In this document: positions 22,843 to 34,860 of the stretch, piece by piece | Layout of the letters: every line of letters starts with the position of its first letter | Position numbering within the stretch: the first letter of the stretch is position 1 | DNA from: Erodium maritimum | Taxonomy: Eukaryota > Streptophyta > Magnoliopsida > Geraniales > Geraniaceae | Direction of reading: 5' to 3' | DNA: 64,000 nt | NCBI GenBank assembly: GCA_963921825.1 | Contig: OY997592.1 | Coordinates: 31,909,730-31,973,729, forward strand | Notes under the pieces: model-generated | The model's database searches: none | Seen by the model: the letters and a program-made list of their open reading frames with translations, nothing else | What the model was told of the DNA's origin: nothing | Position numbers and translations under genes: made by a program

Positions 22843-25750
22843 TGTCACGCCCCGAATTTAGTAAGACCGAATCCGGAACGCGAACGGTGAAACAATAAAA
22901 ATAATTTTCAAACATTTTAATAAAAACGATTAAAATCACCAGTTTGAGTTAATCAAAATAATATTTTACAACTTAAAATACGTCCAAAACAAGCGGAAAA
23001 AAACAAAGCGTACGTCGCTAAACTCCCAAGGACCCGGACTCCCGCTCCCAGCTCTTCAGCTTCGAGAGCTCTCCTAGTCCGTCTCACGACCAGTACCTGT
23101 AGGAAAAGCAGCTAGAGGTGAGCGTTCGCTCACCACCACGGATATCAGACTGACTACGGCATACTAGCAGAAATGCCGGAAACACCAACAACAAACAAAA
23201 CATCGGGGACTACTATCCCCAAACTCAAGTAACCCGACTATCACACGAAAACTGTTACTTTCCACAGTCGGGCCAGGCGGTCGACCTGTTAGCGATATAT
23301 ACAGCGATACTTTTCCGATAGCTAGTCGGAATGGGAGCCGCCCTTCATCGCCGAAGAAATGCACAACTTTACCGATGGTTAGTCGGAAGGCTAGCCAACA
23401 CCCACGCGCGTGACCACAGTACCCCTTTATCGCAGAAGAATGCACAACTTTACCGATGGTTAGTCGGAAGGCTAGCCAACCCCCACGGGCGCGACCACTG
23501 GACCCCTTTATTATCAGGCGGGCCCCCAACCTCCATGCAATCACAGTCACAACCAAATGGCACACAACACCCCGCAAAGAAAGAGAATACGACAACACGA
23601 CTAACTACCACTCGGCAAGTCAGTCAACCAACACGGTTTCAACTCCCCACGGGAACACATGGCCACCCACGACACACCAACAATAATATACGGGTTCAAC
23701 ACCCCAACGACACTCATGGCCACCCACAGACACAAACAATAACATACGGGTTCAACACCCCAACGGCACTCATGGCCACCCACGATACACCAACAGTAAT
23801 ACACGGGTTCAACACCCCAACGACACTCATGGCCTCCCACAGACACAAACAATAACCTACGGGTTCAACACCCCAACGACACTCATGGCCACCCACGATA
23901 CACCAACAGCTTTACACGGGTTCAACACCCCATCGGCACTCATGGCCACCCACGACACACCAAGAGTAATATACGGGTTCAACACCCCAACGACACTCAT
24001 GGCCACCCACGACACGCCAACAGTAATACACGGGTTCAACTCCCCACAGGCACTCATGGCCAACCACAGACACAAACAAATCAATCGACCTACGGGCACA
24101 ACCAAAAGCCACAAGTATTTCTATTATCGATACGCTCGCTTAACGTACGACACTACTAAGTGTCACATGCATTTCTATTGTTCGATACGCTCACGTATCA
24201 TACGACACCACTAAGTGTCGCCTGCATTTCTAGTGTTCGATAAACTTACTTATCCTACGACACCACTAGGTGTCACATGCATTTCTACTGTTAACTTTCC
24301 CTAGTCAAGGCCGAGATCCGGCTACTTTTCCCTACCTCGTAACGCTTTCCCAAAAGTCCACGCTCAAGCTCCGGCGTGCTCACAGTCACTCGCCTAGCCT
24401 CCCCTTTCCGTGGTCGGCGGCACGATCTAACATGAACACAAATTACAACACTTTTTAAGTTTGCAGACAAAGCTGAATTTTAATGAATTTGACGCCCAAA
24501 CTCAACCCCGACAATGTCGATCACTCCCAAACTTCCCAATTACTCGACATTGTCAACAATGGGCCCGGAAAGGCCCGATTCGCCCGGCTTGGCGAATCTG
24601 CCCGGGATCGGAAAACGCCCTTCCGGGACTCCGAAAATTCCCGTTTTCGTTTCTACGATCTTAAAATAATTCAAGGGTTCTAATGCAATCGATGAAATCA
24701 ATTTCCTACTTTCGAGCGATTTAATTCGCGTTTAAAGTTTCTAAACCCCAAATTCCCAACTTTCACAATTTAATCCCAAAATTCGTTCCGGGTGTGAATT
24801 ATCGACTTGGGCTCGTCCAAAACCACCCGAGACCCGAACATGTGGGCCCCACCCGGCCATCAAGACCCGTGGGTGGCTGGACCAGGTTTGGGCCGGTTCA
24901 CCACAGTGGTAGTCGGTCCTAGCTCCGGCCAGCCACCACCCAGCTCCGGCCAGCCACCACCCACGGTGGCCGGAGCTCCCCCAAGCCTCCGGTCACCGGA
25001 ATCCGGTCATTTTCGTCTCAAAATGTTCCCAACGAACCCTACACCCCTACTCATCCATATTTAACTCGTTTAAACTCAAACCCTAACTTTCAAACGTACC
25101 AAAACGAAAATCGAATAGGTTCTCACCATAGGGAATGACGATGGGAGCTTGATTCTTTGACCGTTGAGACGATCCGTTGGTTGGATCGTCGGGAAACCGT
25201 CAAACCCTAACTCTTCTTCTCCCTTTTTCCTTTTCCTTCTCTCCTTCTTCTCTCTTCTTTCTCTCATTTTCTCTCTTTTTTTCTCTTTTTTTTGAAGTGG
25301 CCGAACCTATCAAGGTGGTCTTCCTTTTGTTTTGTTCAAAAATACCGAACACCACTACTTGTATGACATGTGGCAAGTAGGTCCCACCCCTTTTGGAAAA
25401 TATCTTCTAGATATTTTTCAGTCAGATTCGCGAAATTTGGTCGTCTCGGGCCCCGAACGGGCCCATTTTCCAAGAAATTACGAAAGTTCACGGGCTACAA
25501 GGAAACGGATCAACTAATACCGCTGTAACAACGGCTAACCTTTTTGGATCCAAAACGAGCCTCGAACGGACCAAAACGTCGCTCGGTTTACTTTTCCGGC
25601 AAAAAGTCAACCTTTCTTAAATTGGTCAAAAAGTTGCCCTGAGTCCCCCCGAACTCACTTTGGTCGATATCGGGGTCAACTTAAGTCCGATATGACCCTC
25701 GGGGTCAAATTTAGGTTCGTTTAGGTGTGTGCCCAAAATTTTTAAATTTT
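22843..25750. mobile_element. Second copy of the 13885-type LTR, 3' end unclear
   Basis: Starts TGTCACGCCCCGAATTTAGT, closely like the solo LTR at 13885, and shares downstream blocks such as CAGTACCTGTAGGAAAAGCA and GAGCGTTCGCTCACCACCAC. It diverges strongly after about 24.3 kb and does not show the TTTACA end. CCTGT precedes it (22838-22842) and recurs at 25751-25755, which could be a target duplication but may be chance. Confidence 0.5.
23634..24075. repeat. Minisatellite array of about 60-bp units in the LTR
   Basis: About seven adjacent units built on GGGTTCAACACCCCAACG, CACTCATGGCCACCCA and a short variable CGACACACCAACAGTAAT segment. Units abut directly without unique spacers. The 13885 LTR has a more degenerate version near 14820-15110. 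Minus-strand open frames across it are repeat translations, not genes. Confidence 0.8.
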
Positions 25751-26180
25751 CCTGTTTTTTGCCGATTTGACTGGCGTTGACCGGGAGTGGTTCTGATAAC
25801 CACCGTGTCATGGGTGGTAAGCATATTCTTGTATATTACATATAAATATATGTATATGTTGATGATTATATATATGTATAACTAATTCTTATATATAAAA
25901 GAATGTGATTCTTTGTGTCATCACATGCGTTAATATTACTATCATTAATTCTTGATTGAAGCAGTGGTATTAGTTGATATTACTTGGGATGCATATGTTG
26001 CTATGTGTACATATATGTTTAAGTCATGTATGTGTTTTCCATATGATGAAAATTCTATTGAAATTGTTTTAATACAAATAAATTTATTGAGTTTTTAATC
26101 GATAAAATATGAGATATTTTATCAAAGGCTTTTCCATCGAAGTAGATAAATTAAAATCAATTTTCGTTTACAAGGAACGA

Positions 26181-26926
26181 CCTGACAACCAGGGGGCTTG
26201 AAGTTCAAAAATAAAATTTATTTTTGTTTACAAGGAACCACCTAACTACCAGGGGAATTGTAGTTCAAAGATAAATGTTACTTTTCTCTATTGCATATGA
26301 TGCAAGTATAAAACTGTATTTTGTTTACAAAGAACGACCTGACTACCAGGGGACTTGTAGTTCAAATATAAATATATATTTTTCTTCCTCCGTTGTATAT
26401 GATACAAGTATAAAGTGTATAAATTTTAGTTTTGTTTATAAGGAACGACCTGACTACCAGGGGACTTGTAGTTCAAAGATAAAAATACTTTTTGATTGCA
26501 TATGATGCAAATGGAAATGAAAAGTTATCTACTATTGTACTTATAGTCTGGACTACCCAGAGGGTATAATATCAATTAACTTTGGGAGGAAATGGTATAT
26601 TATGTTGCATATGCTGCAAGTGAAATTAAAATTATTTAACATTATACTTATAGTCTGGACTACCCAGAGGGTATGATATTAATTAATTTATTCTACTGCA
26701 TATGATGCGAGTGTGAAGAAAAGTTATATAATGTTATACTTATAGTCTGGACTACCCAGAGGGTATGATTTTACTTAATTTTCTGTCACAAGGATGGATA
26801 AACTCAAATGTACTAATAAGACCGACCTGACAACCAGGTGACTATGTAGTATATAGCCTGCTTTGATTTTATATGATAAGATCAAGCGAACTTTAATTAT
26901 GTGTGAGAAACGACTTGACTACCAAG
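26181..26926 (+). repeat. Array of short hairpins with a shared ACTAC/ACAAC loop, in the probable copia leader
   Basis: Nine inverted-repeat units: CCTG-ACWAC-CAGG type at 26181-26193, 26241-26253 (one closing base changed), 26338-26350, 26449-26461, 26826-26838; CTTG-ACTAC-CAAG at 26914-26926; and TCTGG-ACTAC-CCAGA at 26548-26562, 26654-26668, 26746-26760. The stems differ by paired changes while the loop stays the same. Each is embedded in a longer repeat of about 60-110 bp. The array lies just upstream of the gag relic of the copia element on the same strand. Confidence 0.75.
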
Positions 26927-27068
26927 GGGCTCGCTCGTGTTTTAAAGTTTGTATTATCATTTTGATGAAGTCCGTGTCTTAATGATGTATGCTTGTGCTA
27001 TTGTTGTTTTCCTTTATGATTAATTTCTGAAATGATTACTATTCTTCTGCGTGGCATACTAGATGTTA

Positions 27069-30000
27069 ACAAAATGTTTGGTAACAATTTTGATAATTGA
27101 TACCAAAACTTAAGAATTGTTCTCATGCATGAAGAGCTTATCGATGTGATCGATAACCCCATGATGGAAGTTTCCTCTGAGTGAGTGGCTGATGTAGTTG
27201 CATTAGATGCATGTTCGAAGTACCAGGAACGAAGTACTACTACTCAGTGCATCATTTTGGCTTCCATGAGTCTTGTCCTTTAGAGAAAACATGAAACTAT
27301 GAATCCACCACAGATAAAAGAACATCTTAAGAAGATGTAGGAGTATCAGAATAAGAATGCTAGATATCAGATATCTAAGTCTCTATTCATATATGAATTA
27401 AAGCTCTGTGAGCTGGTGCGCATCCATGTTCTAAAGATAATTAATCTTATAGAATAACTTGAGAAGTAAGGATGCACACTTATAGCAGGATTTGATCTTG
27501 CAATCTCTTGATGATACCTCTGTTATGTTAATTTTAACATGAACAGGGTGAATTGTGATATTCATGAATTGCTCAATACATTGATCAATTATGAAATACA
27601 ATTAACATCGAGAAAACGAAAGTATCAAGATCTATGCATTGATTGATGAATCTTTAAAGAGTAAGTGGAGAGGCAAATGGATGCCTGAGAGAAAACCGCT
27701 TGCACTTGAGAATGTTGTTATGAACACATTCAATAAATTAAAGATGAACATCGATCAATGGGATGTAAAACGTTTCTTTTGTAAGAAGTAAGGACATTGG
27801 AAGAGGAATAATCAAACAAATCAAGGCTACTTTTAGCATTTTAGGCTTGGTCATATCAATGAGGAAAGAGTAAACAAATTGCATAAGGCATTGTGTCTTA
27901 GGCAGTATGATTATGAATCATACGATACTTGTGAATCATATCTCATTGGGAAACTGACAAAATCTCCTTTTACTGGAACTGGAGAAAGAGCTAGTGAACT
28001 TTTAGGACTCATACATACTGATGTATGTGTGCCAATGAAAGTTCGAGCTAAAGGTGGATATTCTTATTTTGTTACCTTCGCTGACGATATGTCGAGATAT
28101 GATTTTATATATCTCATGAGACATAAGTAAAAATCTTTTGAAATGTTCAAAATATTTAGAAGTGAAGTTGAGAAACAAACCAGTAAGAATATCAAGGCAC
28201 TAAGATCTGACCGTGGGGGTGAGTATCTTATAGACGATTTTATTGATTATTTTCCACAAGAAGGGATCCTATCATAGTGGACTTCGTATCTTATTAGATA
28301 TGGTACAATCGATGATGGGATTTATATTTCTTTCTATCTTCCTATGGGGATATGCTTTAGAGGCTGTTGCATGTTTGTTAAATAAGGTTCCCACTAAAGC
28401 AGTTGTAGAAACACCATATGAGATATGGAAAGATAACCTTAAACATCTAAAGGTTTAGGGTTGTCCAACATATGTTAAGCGACTACAATCAGACAAGCTT
28501 GAGGCTAAGTCTAACAAATGCAGATTTGTTGGTTATTCCAAGGAGACTATGGGATACTATTTCTATCATCCTTCTGAACACAAAGTATTTGTGGCTAGAA
28601 ACGCGACTTTTCTTTTAGAAAAGAAGTTCCTTGTTATTGGAAGAACTGGAAGTAGAAATAGATCTTGATGAAATACAAGATACCAATGAGTCAGCGTCGA
28701 CTCAAGAGCATGAGATGCATATTGAGCAACCTTTTCTTGATGTCCTACAGTTGCCACCGAGGGTTCCAACCTCAAACGTTGAGGTAAATGAACCAATTCA
28801 GGAACAAGGGTAACAATAGAATCAAGAAGTACACGTGCCTCCTAGAAGATAAATTAGAGAACGTCGGGCACAAAATAGGATTAATCTATTAGTGTGCAAT
28901 AATGAGGACAATCATATTGATGATGACCTTATTATTGAAGACGATCCTAAGTGTTTCCAAGAGGCGGTGGCTAGTCCAAACAATGAGAAATGGTTTGATG
29001 CCATGAAATCTGAAATAGAGTTAATGAAAATCAATAAAGTATGTGCTTTAGTTGATGACTCTAAGGACTTAAAACCTATTGGGTTAAATGGGGTTTTAAG
29101 AAAAAGATTAGAGCGGATGGTAAGGTTGAAACCTTTAACGCCTGTCTGGTTGCTAAAGAGGTATAATCAAAATGAAGATATTGATTATGAAGAAACGTTC
29201 TCCCCTGTAGCAATGCTCTAATCTGTTCGGATTTTTCTTGATATTGTTGCATACTATGATTATGAGATTTGACAAATGGATGTGAAAACGAGCTCAAGGA
29301 AGATGTCTATATGAGTCCACTTGAAGGTTTCACATTGCCATCTGCTGCTAGTAAAGTATGTATGCTACAATGATCCATTTATGGACTAAAGAAAGATTCT
29401 CATAATTGGAATATTTGTTTTCACACGACAATCGAAAAGTTCGATTTTGTGCGTTGTGAAAAGGAGTCATGTGTGTACAAGAAGGTTAGTGGGAGCGTTG
29501 TTATTTTCCTATTGTTATATGTAAATGGCATATTGCTAATAGAAACTGAGGTGTCATCCATGCAAGAAACAAAGATTAGGGCTATCTGAAAAGTTCTCCA
29601 TGAAAGATATGAGATAAGCAACTTATATTATTGGAATAGAGGTCTATAGAGATAGATCAAGGAAGTTGCTTGGGATCTCACAATCTATGTACATTGATAC
29701 TATCTTAAGGAAGTATCACATGGATAATTCCAAAAGGGGGTACTTACCTATTGGAACTGAAGTTTCTCTTTCTAGGGATGATAGTCTTAAGACCCTAGAG
29801 GAAAGAGAACGCATGAGTTGAATCTCATATGCTAACGCATTGGGAGCTATGATGTATACCATGACATGTACGAGACCGGATGTTGTCTATGCGCTAGGAG
29901 TAGCAAGTATGTACCAAGGAAATCCGGGTGAGGCACATTGGAAAGTTGTTAAAACTATTCTTAAGTACTTGGGAAGAACTAAAGACCAATTTCTCATATA

Positions 30001-30460
30001 TGGAGATAATGAGCTTAATTGTTAAGTCATATCGATGCAAGTTTTGCATCAGATAAGGATGATAGCAAATCTAATTCTGGTCATGTTTTACCTTAAATGG
30101 TGGGGCAATTTGTTGGAAGAGTTCCAAACAAGCTACCGTAGCTAATTCAGTAACCAAAGCAGAATACATAGCTGCATGTGATGCTGTTGAGGAAGGTATA
30201 TGGATAAAGAAGTTCTTAACTGAGCTTGGTGTGGTTCCTTCAGTAAAGGAAAGTGTTCCTTTATTATGTGACAATACGACCGTTATTGCACAAGCAAAGG
30301 AGCCAAGAGCATACCAGAAATCCAAACACGTTCTTCAAAAGTTTTCTTTTGATTATATAAATAGTTGAACGTGGAGACGTTCAAATTCTGAAGTTGGAAG
30401 AAAAGGGAAAACGATGAAGGTCTTTTCACTAAGGTGCTTGGTTCAAATGAGTTTGACAAG
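27069..30460 (+). pseudogene. Degenerate copia gag-pol
   Basis: Order of relics: gag-like region (27069-27640), a zinc-knuckle remnant CFFCKK-GHWKR (27773-27802), then almost at once a GAG-pre-integrase motif HFRLGHINEERVNKLHK (about 27840-27890), integrase (27960-28300, including RSDRGGEY), reverse transcriptase (28892-29900, including EDIDYEETFSPVA) and RNase H (30140-30340, including EYIAACDAVEEGIW). The protease segment between zinc knuckle and pre-integrase is missing. Stops and frameshifts are common, so no functional product is expected. Confidence 0.85.
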
Positions 30461-31619
30461 CACAAGTGGAATATAGGATTGAAATTCATGAATGTTTGGC
30501 TCTAGTCAAATGTTAATCTTCATGAAACATTGTTTTGAGCACATTTCATATCGTGTTTTTCTTATTAGTGGTGACTAATATAATGACATTTATTGTTATC
30601 ATATATGTATGTTTATTGACATTAGATATGATAAGTCCTTGATTAAATTGATATACTTGTCATCATAATAGGGATTATGATAATGAGAGTCAAGTATTAT
30701 AGAGTTTGATCTAAATGTGTTCTTGGTCATAGGATCATCCTACTGGGACTAAGGTGATCCGGATAGACCAATATATGTATAACGGTACTCATTGGATGAG
30801 TATTAATGGATCTCATTCATTAAGTCATAATATAGATGATGCATATAGTGGATATGATCATTGAACTGACCAAAAGTGAGATTTCCAAATGGTTGATTTT
30901 ACCTATACTGTCAATGTGGAAATTTTCTTAAGGAAAAAATGTGTATTGTTTTGTCTTTTGACCTGAGATCACCATAGTGGTTAGTAGAATGCTTGTTATA
31001 CTTTGATACCGGACACCTAGTGTGTGCAAATGCTAGTTGAAAGGTCATTTGGTATGATTGAGTACCTATATAACCAATGGTGAGTCAAGAGGGAATCCAT
31101 CAACTCAAAGTAATGAGTTTGAACTCTATATTGTTATGAATCTTATGGTTGAAAAGATCCTTGGCCAAGGAAAAAGAATGATTTGAGAAATGAGTTTCTT
31201 AAAGTCATTCAACAACCAGTAACGATCAACATGAAACATAGTGGTTATCTATTAGGGTTTGACAGTCAAACCATGCCCTAGGATAATCCGGAGTTGGAAA
31301 GATGGAAGGAAAACAATTCATCATCCTTAACCAGGTTCGTCTTTATTGGATATTGATATTCACGTTATCCGGCCATCGGGGAGTGTTGTTAGACGCCAAC
31401 CTCGATTAGTAGTTAATGAGATTAATTATTACCGGTTTAGCGTTGAACCTATGTGGTCACACACTTACGAGTGATGTTTGATGTTTAAGATCATTTAATT
31501 TATTATGAGATAATTTATTGAAATGATCTAGATGGCATGTTTGTTATATTTTCTGCTAACACAAAAATATAATAAATATTGGAGTTCTTGACAGATTGGA
31601 TCTAGGTCAAGTGGGAGAT

Positions 31620-31977
31620 TGTTGGGTCTGCCCTGGGCCCAATCGGGTTTCAAGCCCAATTGAGTCTTGGACCCAATAATTATAAGTATATAAGAGAAAA
31701 TTAGGTTTAGAAAAGATGATTCATCTTATTCTCTCTAAGCCTCCTTTTTCTCTTCTCTCCCAAACACAAAATTGAAGAATCGTTCTTCATCTCCATAGCT
31801 GTCTCAAAAAGTTGAAAGCATCAAATCGTTGCTCGGTGTGGATACACTAGAGGCTTCGTATTTTCGGAGCTATATCCGTTTTGTTCTACATATCAAGTAA
31901 GTAGCCTATTGATTTTATCATTGATTCAAATGCAATAGATCGTTTTTGGATCGAATCTTTTTATTCCGCTGCGAACA
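31620..31977 (+). mobile_element. Copia 3' LTR
   Basis: Starts TGTTGGGTCTGCC right after a polypurine tract AAGTGGGAGAT (31609-31619) and ends TTATTCCGCTGCGAACA, giving a 358-bp LTR with TG...CA ends. A TATA-like TATAAGTATATAAG lies at about 31681-31694. No matching 5' LTR or primer-binding site was found upstream of the gag relic, so the element is 5'-truncated or rearranged. Confidence 0.75.
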
Positions 31978-32486
31978 TGTGATGTTTATCGATCCTTCAG
32001 TCGGGCTTCTCCCCTCGACACAGGTTGATACCTTTACAGTCGTCGCCACCGCTGCCCTAGATCTCTACCCAAGATCGGCCTCCACCCCCCATTATTTCTC
32101 CATTGGTGCATCCACCTCCTTGACCGCCACCGATTCATCCTACTCGACATCCCTCTCGATTGTAAATCAGTCTAATCGTTTGGATTTATTTATTTTTTTG
32201 TTTATTTTCCTTTTTGCGAGATCGAAGAGTAGTGGGCAGAGATCCGGAGATTTTTACCAGGAGGGAACCCTGAATCACATCCTCCTATTTCTACTGTTGA
32301 GATCAGGTTCGATCGCTCCCCTCACGAATAAAAAGAGTCATATCCATAGGATCAAGCATCATTTATACACCATCTTGAGCGGTTCTCGGCATCACTGAAA
32401 TTCTGTTTTCTAAAAGCTGGTTATGACACCAGCGATTTATCATAGAATTTGTGAAAATGGACCTTTCGAAGGGCCTATTATTTATA
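31978..32486. other. Unassigned sequence between copia LTR and MITE
   Basis: Contains an open frame (31946-32398, plus, 150 codons) that begins inside the LTR and is Ser/Leu-rich without a recognised domain. I do not call it a gene. Confidence 0.3.
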
Positions 32487-33299
32487 GGGAAAACGCTGGT
32501 TCCAAACCTTTCTGAATGTTTCGTTATCACGTCCTAACTCAGACCAACGTTTCGTTGCAATTTCATACTTAAAAGGTTTGGTTTTTTTTACAAAAAGTAT
32601 AAAAAACTGTTAAAATGGTGGATGATGTTAGTTTTAGCTGTGAATTGTCTTTTATGCCATCAAGCCCTTTTCTTCAACCTCCCTCACTGTCTTTTATACT
32701 CTATTTTCAGACCTTGAAGCTTTTATGGATGTTAGGTCAAAATGCTGCACATTTTCTTTCGTTTTCTCGCTATCCAAACACCCAGAAGCGTATTCATGAA
32801 AAAAAGCTCAAACCCCTGTAAGGATTAAAAGTCAAATATTTTTTATGTTTCTCATATTTACTGTTTTTCTTTCATTTTCTCTCTATCCAAACACCCAGTA
32901 GCAAATTTATGAAGATAAGCCAAACTCATAAATGATTCAACGTCGAAATTCATGAAAAGAAGCTAGAACCCATAAAGAATTCAGAACTACTGAGTTGTGA
33001 ATGTGATTTTGATGGTTTGTGTGAAATATTACATAGTCAGGGTTAGGATGTGTAACAAAGGTCGAGGGCGAAGGTTAGAATGTGTAACAAAGGTCGAGGG
33101 CGAAATGGTCATATTTAAATTTGAAACAGTACACGTGACATGCACGTGTTCTGATGTCTGACGGTGCTGTTAACTTTGACAGTTTTTTATACTTTCTGCA
33201 AAAAAAAAACCTTTTAAGTATGGAATTGCAACGAAACGTTGGTCTGGGTTAGGACGTGATAACGAAACGTTCATAAAGGTTTGGAACCAACGTTTTCTC
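32487..33299. mobile_element. Non-autonomous Mutator-like element with about 110-bp inverted repeats, 9-bp TSD
   Basis: Left arm 32487-32600 starts GGGAAAACGCTGGTTCCAAA. The right arm (33184-33299) is its near-perfect reverse complement. TTATTTATA flanks both ends (32478-32486, 33300-33308). Long terminal inverted repeats and a 9-bp duplication are Mutator-like hallmarks. No transposase is encoded. Confidence 0.85.
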
Positions 33300-33649
33300 T
33301 TATTTATACAGACTCTTTTTTCATAATTAATAAAAATACTATCTTTCACTAAAAGGTGACCTAAACCGTAAGCAGGAAAAAGAAGTGGATTGATTAAAAG
33401 GGAAATAAAGTTAGATTACCAACTCTTTATGCATAGTTACCTAATCAATCTAGAATCCAACAGAACAAACCTTGGCGAGTATCATCATGCATTCCACTCC
33501 ATGTGTTGATGATAATGATGCCTAAGCTCTCAATATTGATTAAGCTTCAAGCTCACCACCCACTGATTGCCACCTGGACCATTTGTATATTGTGTACAAT
33601 CTCTCTCTTCTAAGTTGTAACCAACTCTATATTAAGAGTATTATTTTTA

Positions 33650-34013
33650 AGGATAATCGTCTAAAACTAACTTAAAGTTTCATCCACAAACGAGTTGATG
33701 TACAAAGTTTTCTCCACGCCGCGTGACTACCCTGAAGTTTTGTCCACGTTTTTGTGGGTGTATTAAAGTTTTTCCCACGTTTTTTGTGGGTGCATTTAAG
33801 TTTTGTCCACGCTTTGTGGGTGCATTGAAGTTTTTTCCACACTTCTATTCAATCCGAGAAGCACTGGCCAGACCATCATTCTGAACATCCCTATTACGTC
33901 AAAACTAAAAAAGTCGTGGACAAAATTTCAGGATAGCCACACAGCGTGGACGAAACTTTGTGCATCAACTCGTTTGTGGACGAAAATTTAAGAGAATTTT
34001 GAACAATTATCTC
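33650..34013. mobile_element. GTCCAC-type MITE (Mutator-like), 9-bp TSD
   Basis: Flanked by TTATTTTTA (33641-33649 and 34014-34022). The ends are AGGATAATCGTC and the complement of GAGATAATTGTT. The left half contains several tandem units with TTTGTCCACG and TTTGTGGGTG. Internal sequence near CATCATTCTGAACATCCC is shared with the copies at 51007 and 61142. Confidence 0.85.
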
Positions 34014-34373
34014 TTATTTTTACATAGAATCAGCGGTGAAATGGTTTTCCATGTATATATGCATTATGGGGTTGAAAAGCGTATAGTTCAACTAGAAAGA
34101 ACATTTTGTACGGAGAAACAGCCTATAGCTCTTGTGTTCTGTTCAGTAGAGGTCATAAAGAAAGTGGGTGTGAGAAACCAGCCCACATGAACCTCAGTAT
34201 TTGTTTAGGCAATAAAAAAAGCGACCACAAAGACAATGATATTGACGGGTACAATTCAATGGATTGCTACGCAGTTGCAGTCTGCTAAAGTTATTTGATT
34301 CATTATCAAGGTATTTTTGGATAATGTGGAGCTACCTTTTCCATATATGCTTCCTTGTTACATCATCCTCCCA

Positions 34374-34486
34374 ATACACCCACAAAATGTGGACAAAACT
34401 TCAGTACGCCCACAAAACGTGGACAAAACTTTGCACATCAATTCGTTTGTGGACGAAACTTTAAGGTAGTTTTTGACAATTATCCC
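34374..34486. mobile_element. Half copy of the GTCCAC-type MITE
   Basis: Contains ACCCACAAAATGTGGACAAA-type units, GTTTGTGGACGAAACTTTAA and the terminal GACAATTATCCC, matching the right half of the 51007 copy. The left half is not recognisable. It lies in the 3' flank of the VIH gene. Confidence 0.65.
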
Positions 34487-34860
34487 ATACAAGTATTGAA
34501 ATCATGTTCGATGGGTAAGAGTGTAGAATCGCCATAAATATCTACAACGGAATGAGAAGCTCATTTTAATTTTCTCATTCTCTTTCTCAAAAATCTGTTA
34601 ATGACAGAAACAGCAAAACCACAGCATAGAATTTGCCTTACATGTTTTAGGTACATCATAAATCCAAGGTTGAAGATTCGTGTTTGTTAAGAAATAGTTT
34701 TAGGAGGATTTGCTCGGTTGATCAAAAAAATGGTATGGCCTCTTTTTGCCAAAAAAATAAAAATAAATGCTTCTACATACTCACATTTTGATTCTCACCT
34801 TCAAAACAAGCCTATATTATGGAGTGACCTATGTAGCAAATGAAGGTAATGTGTGCGGCA

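Noticed and set aside
23634..24075. CRISPR-like repeat array
   Set aside because: Units abut directly with no unique spacers and the context is a plant LTR; it is a minisatellite.
31946..32398. 150-codon plus-strand open frame as a gene
   Set aside because: Begins inside the copia LTR, Ser/Leu-rich, with no recognised domain or splice context.
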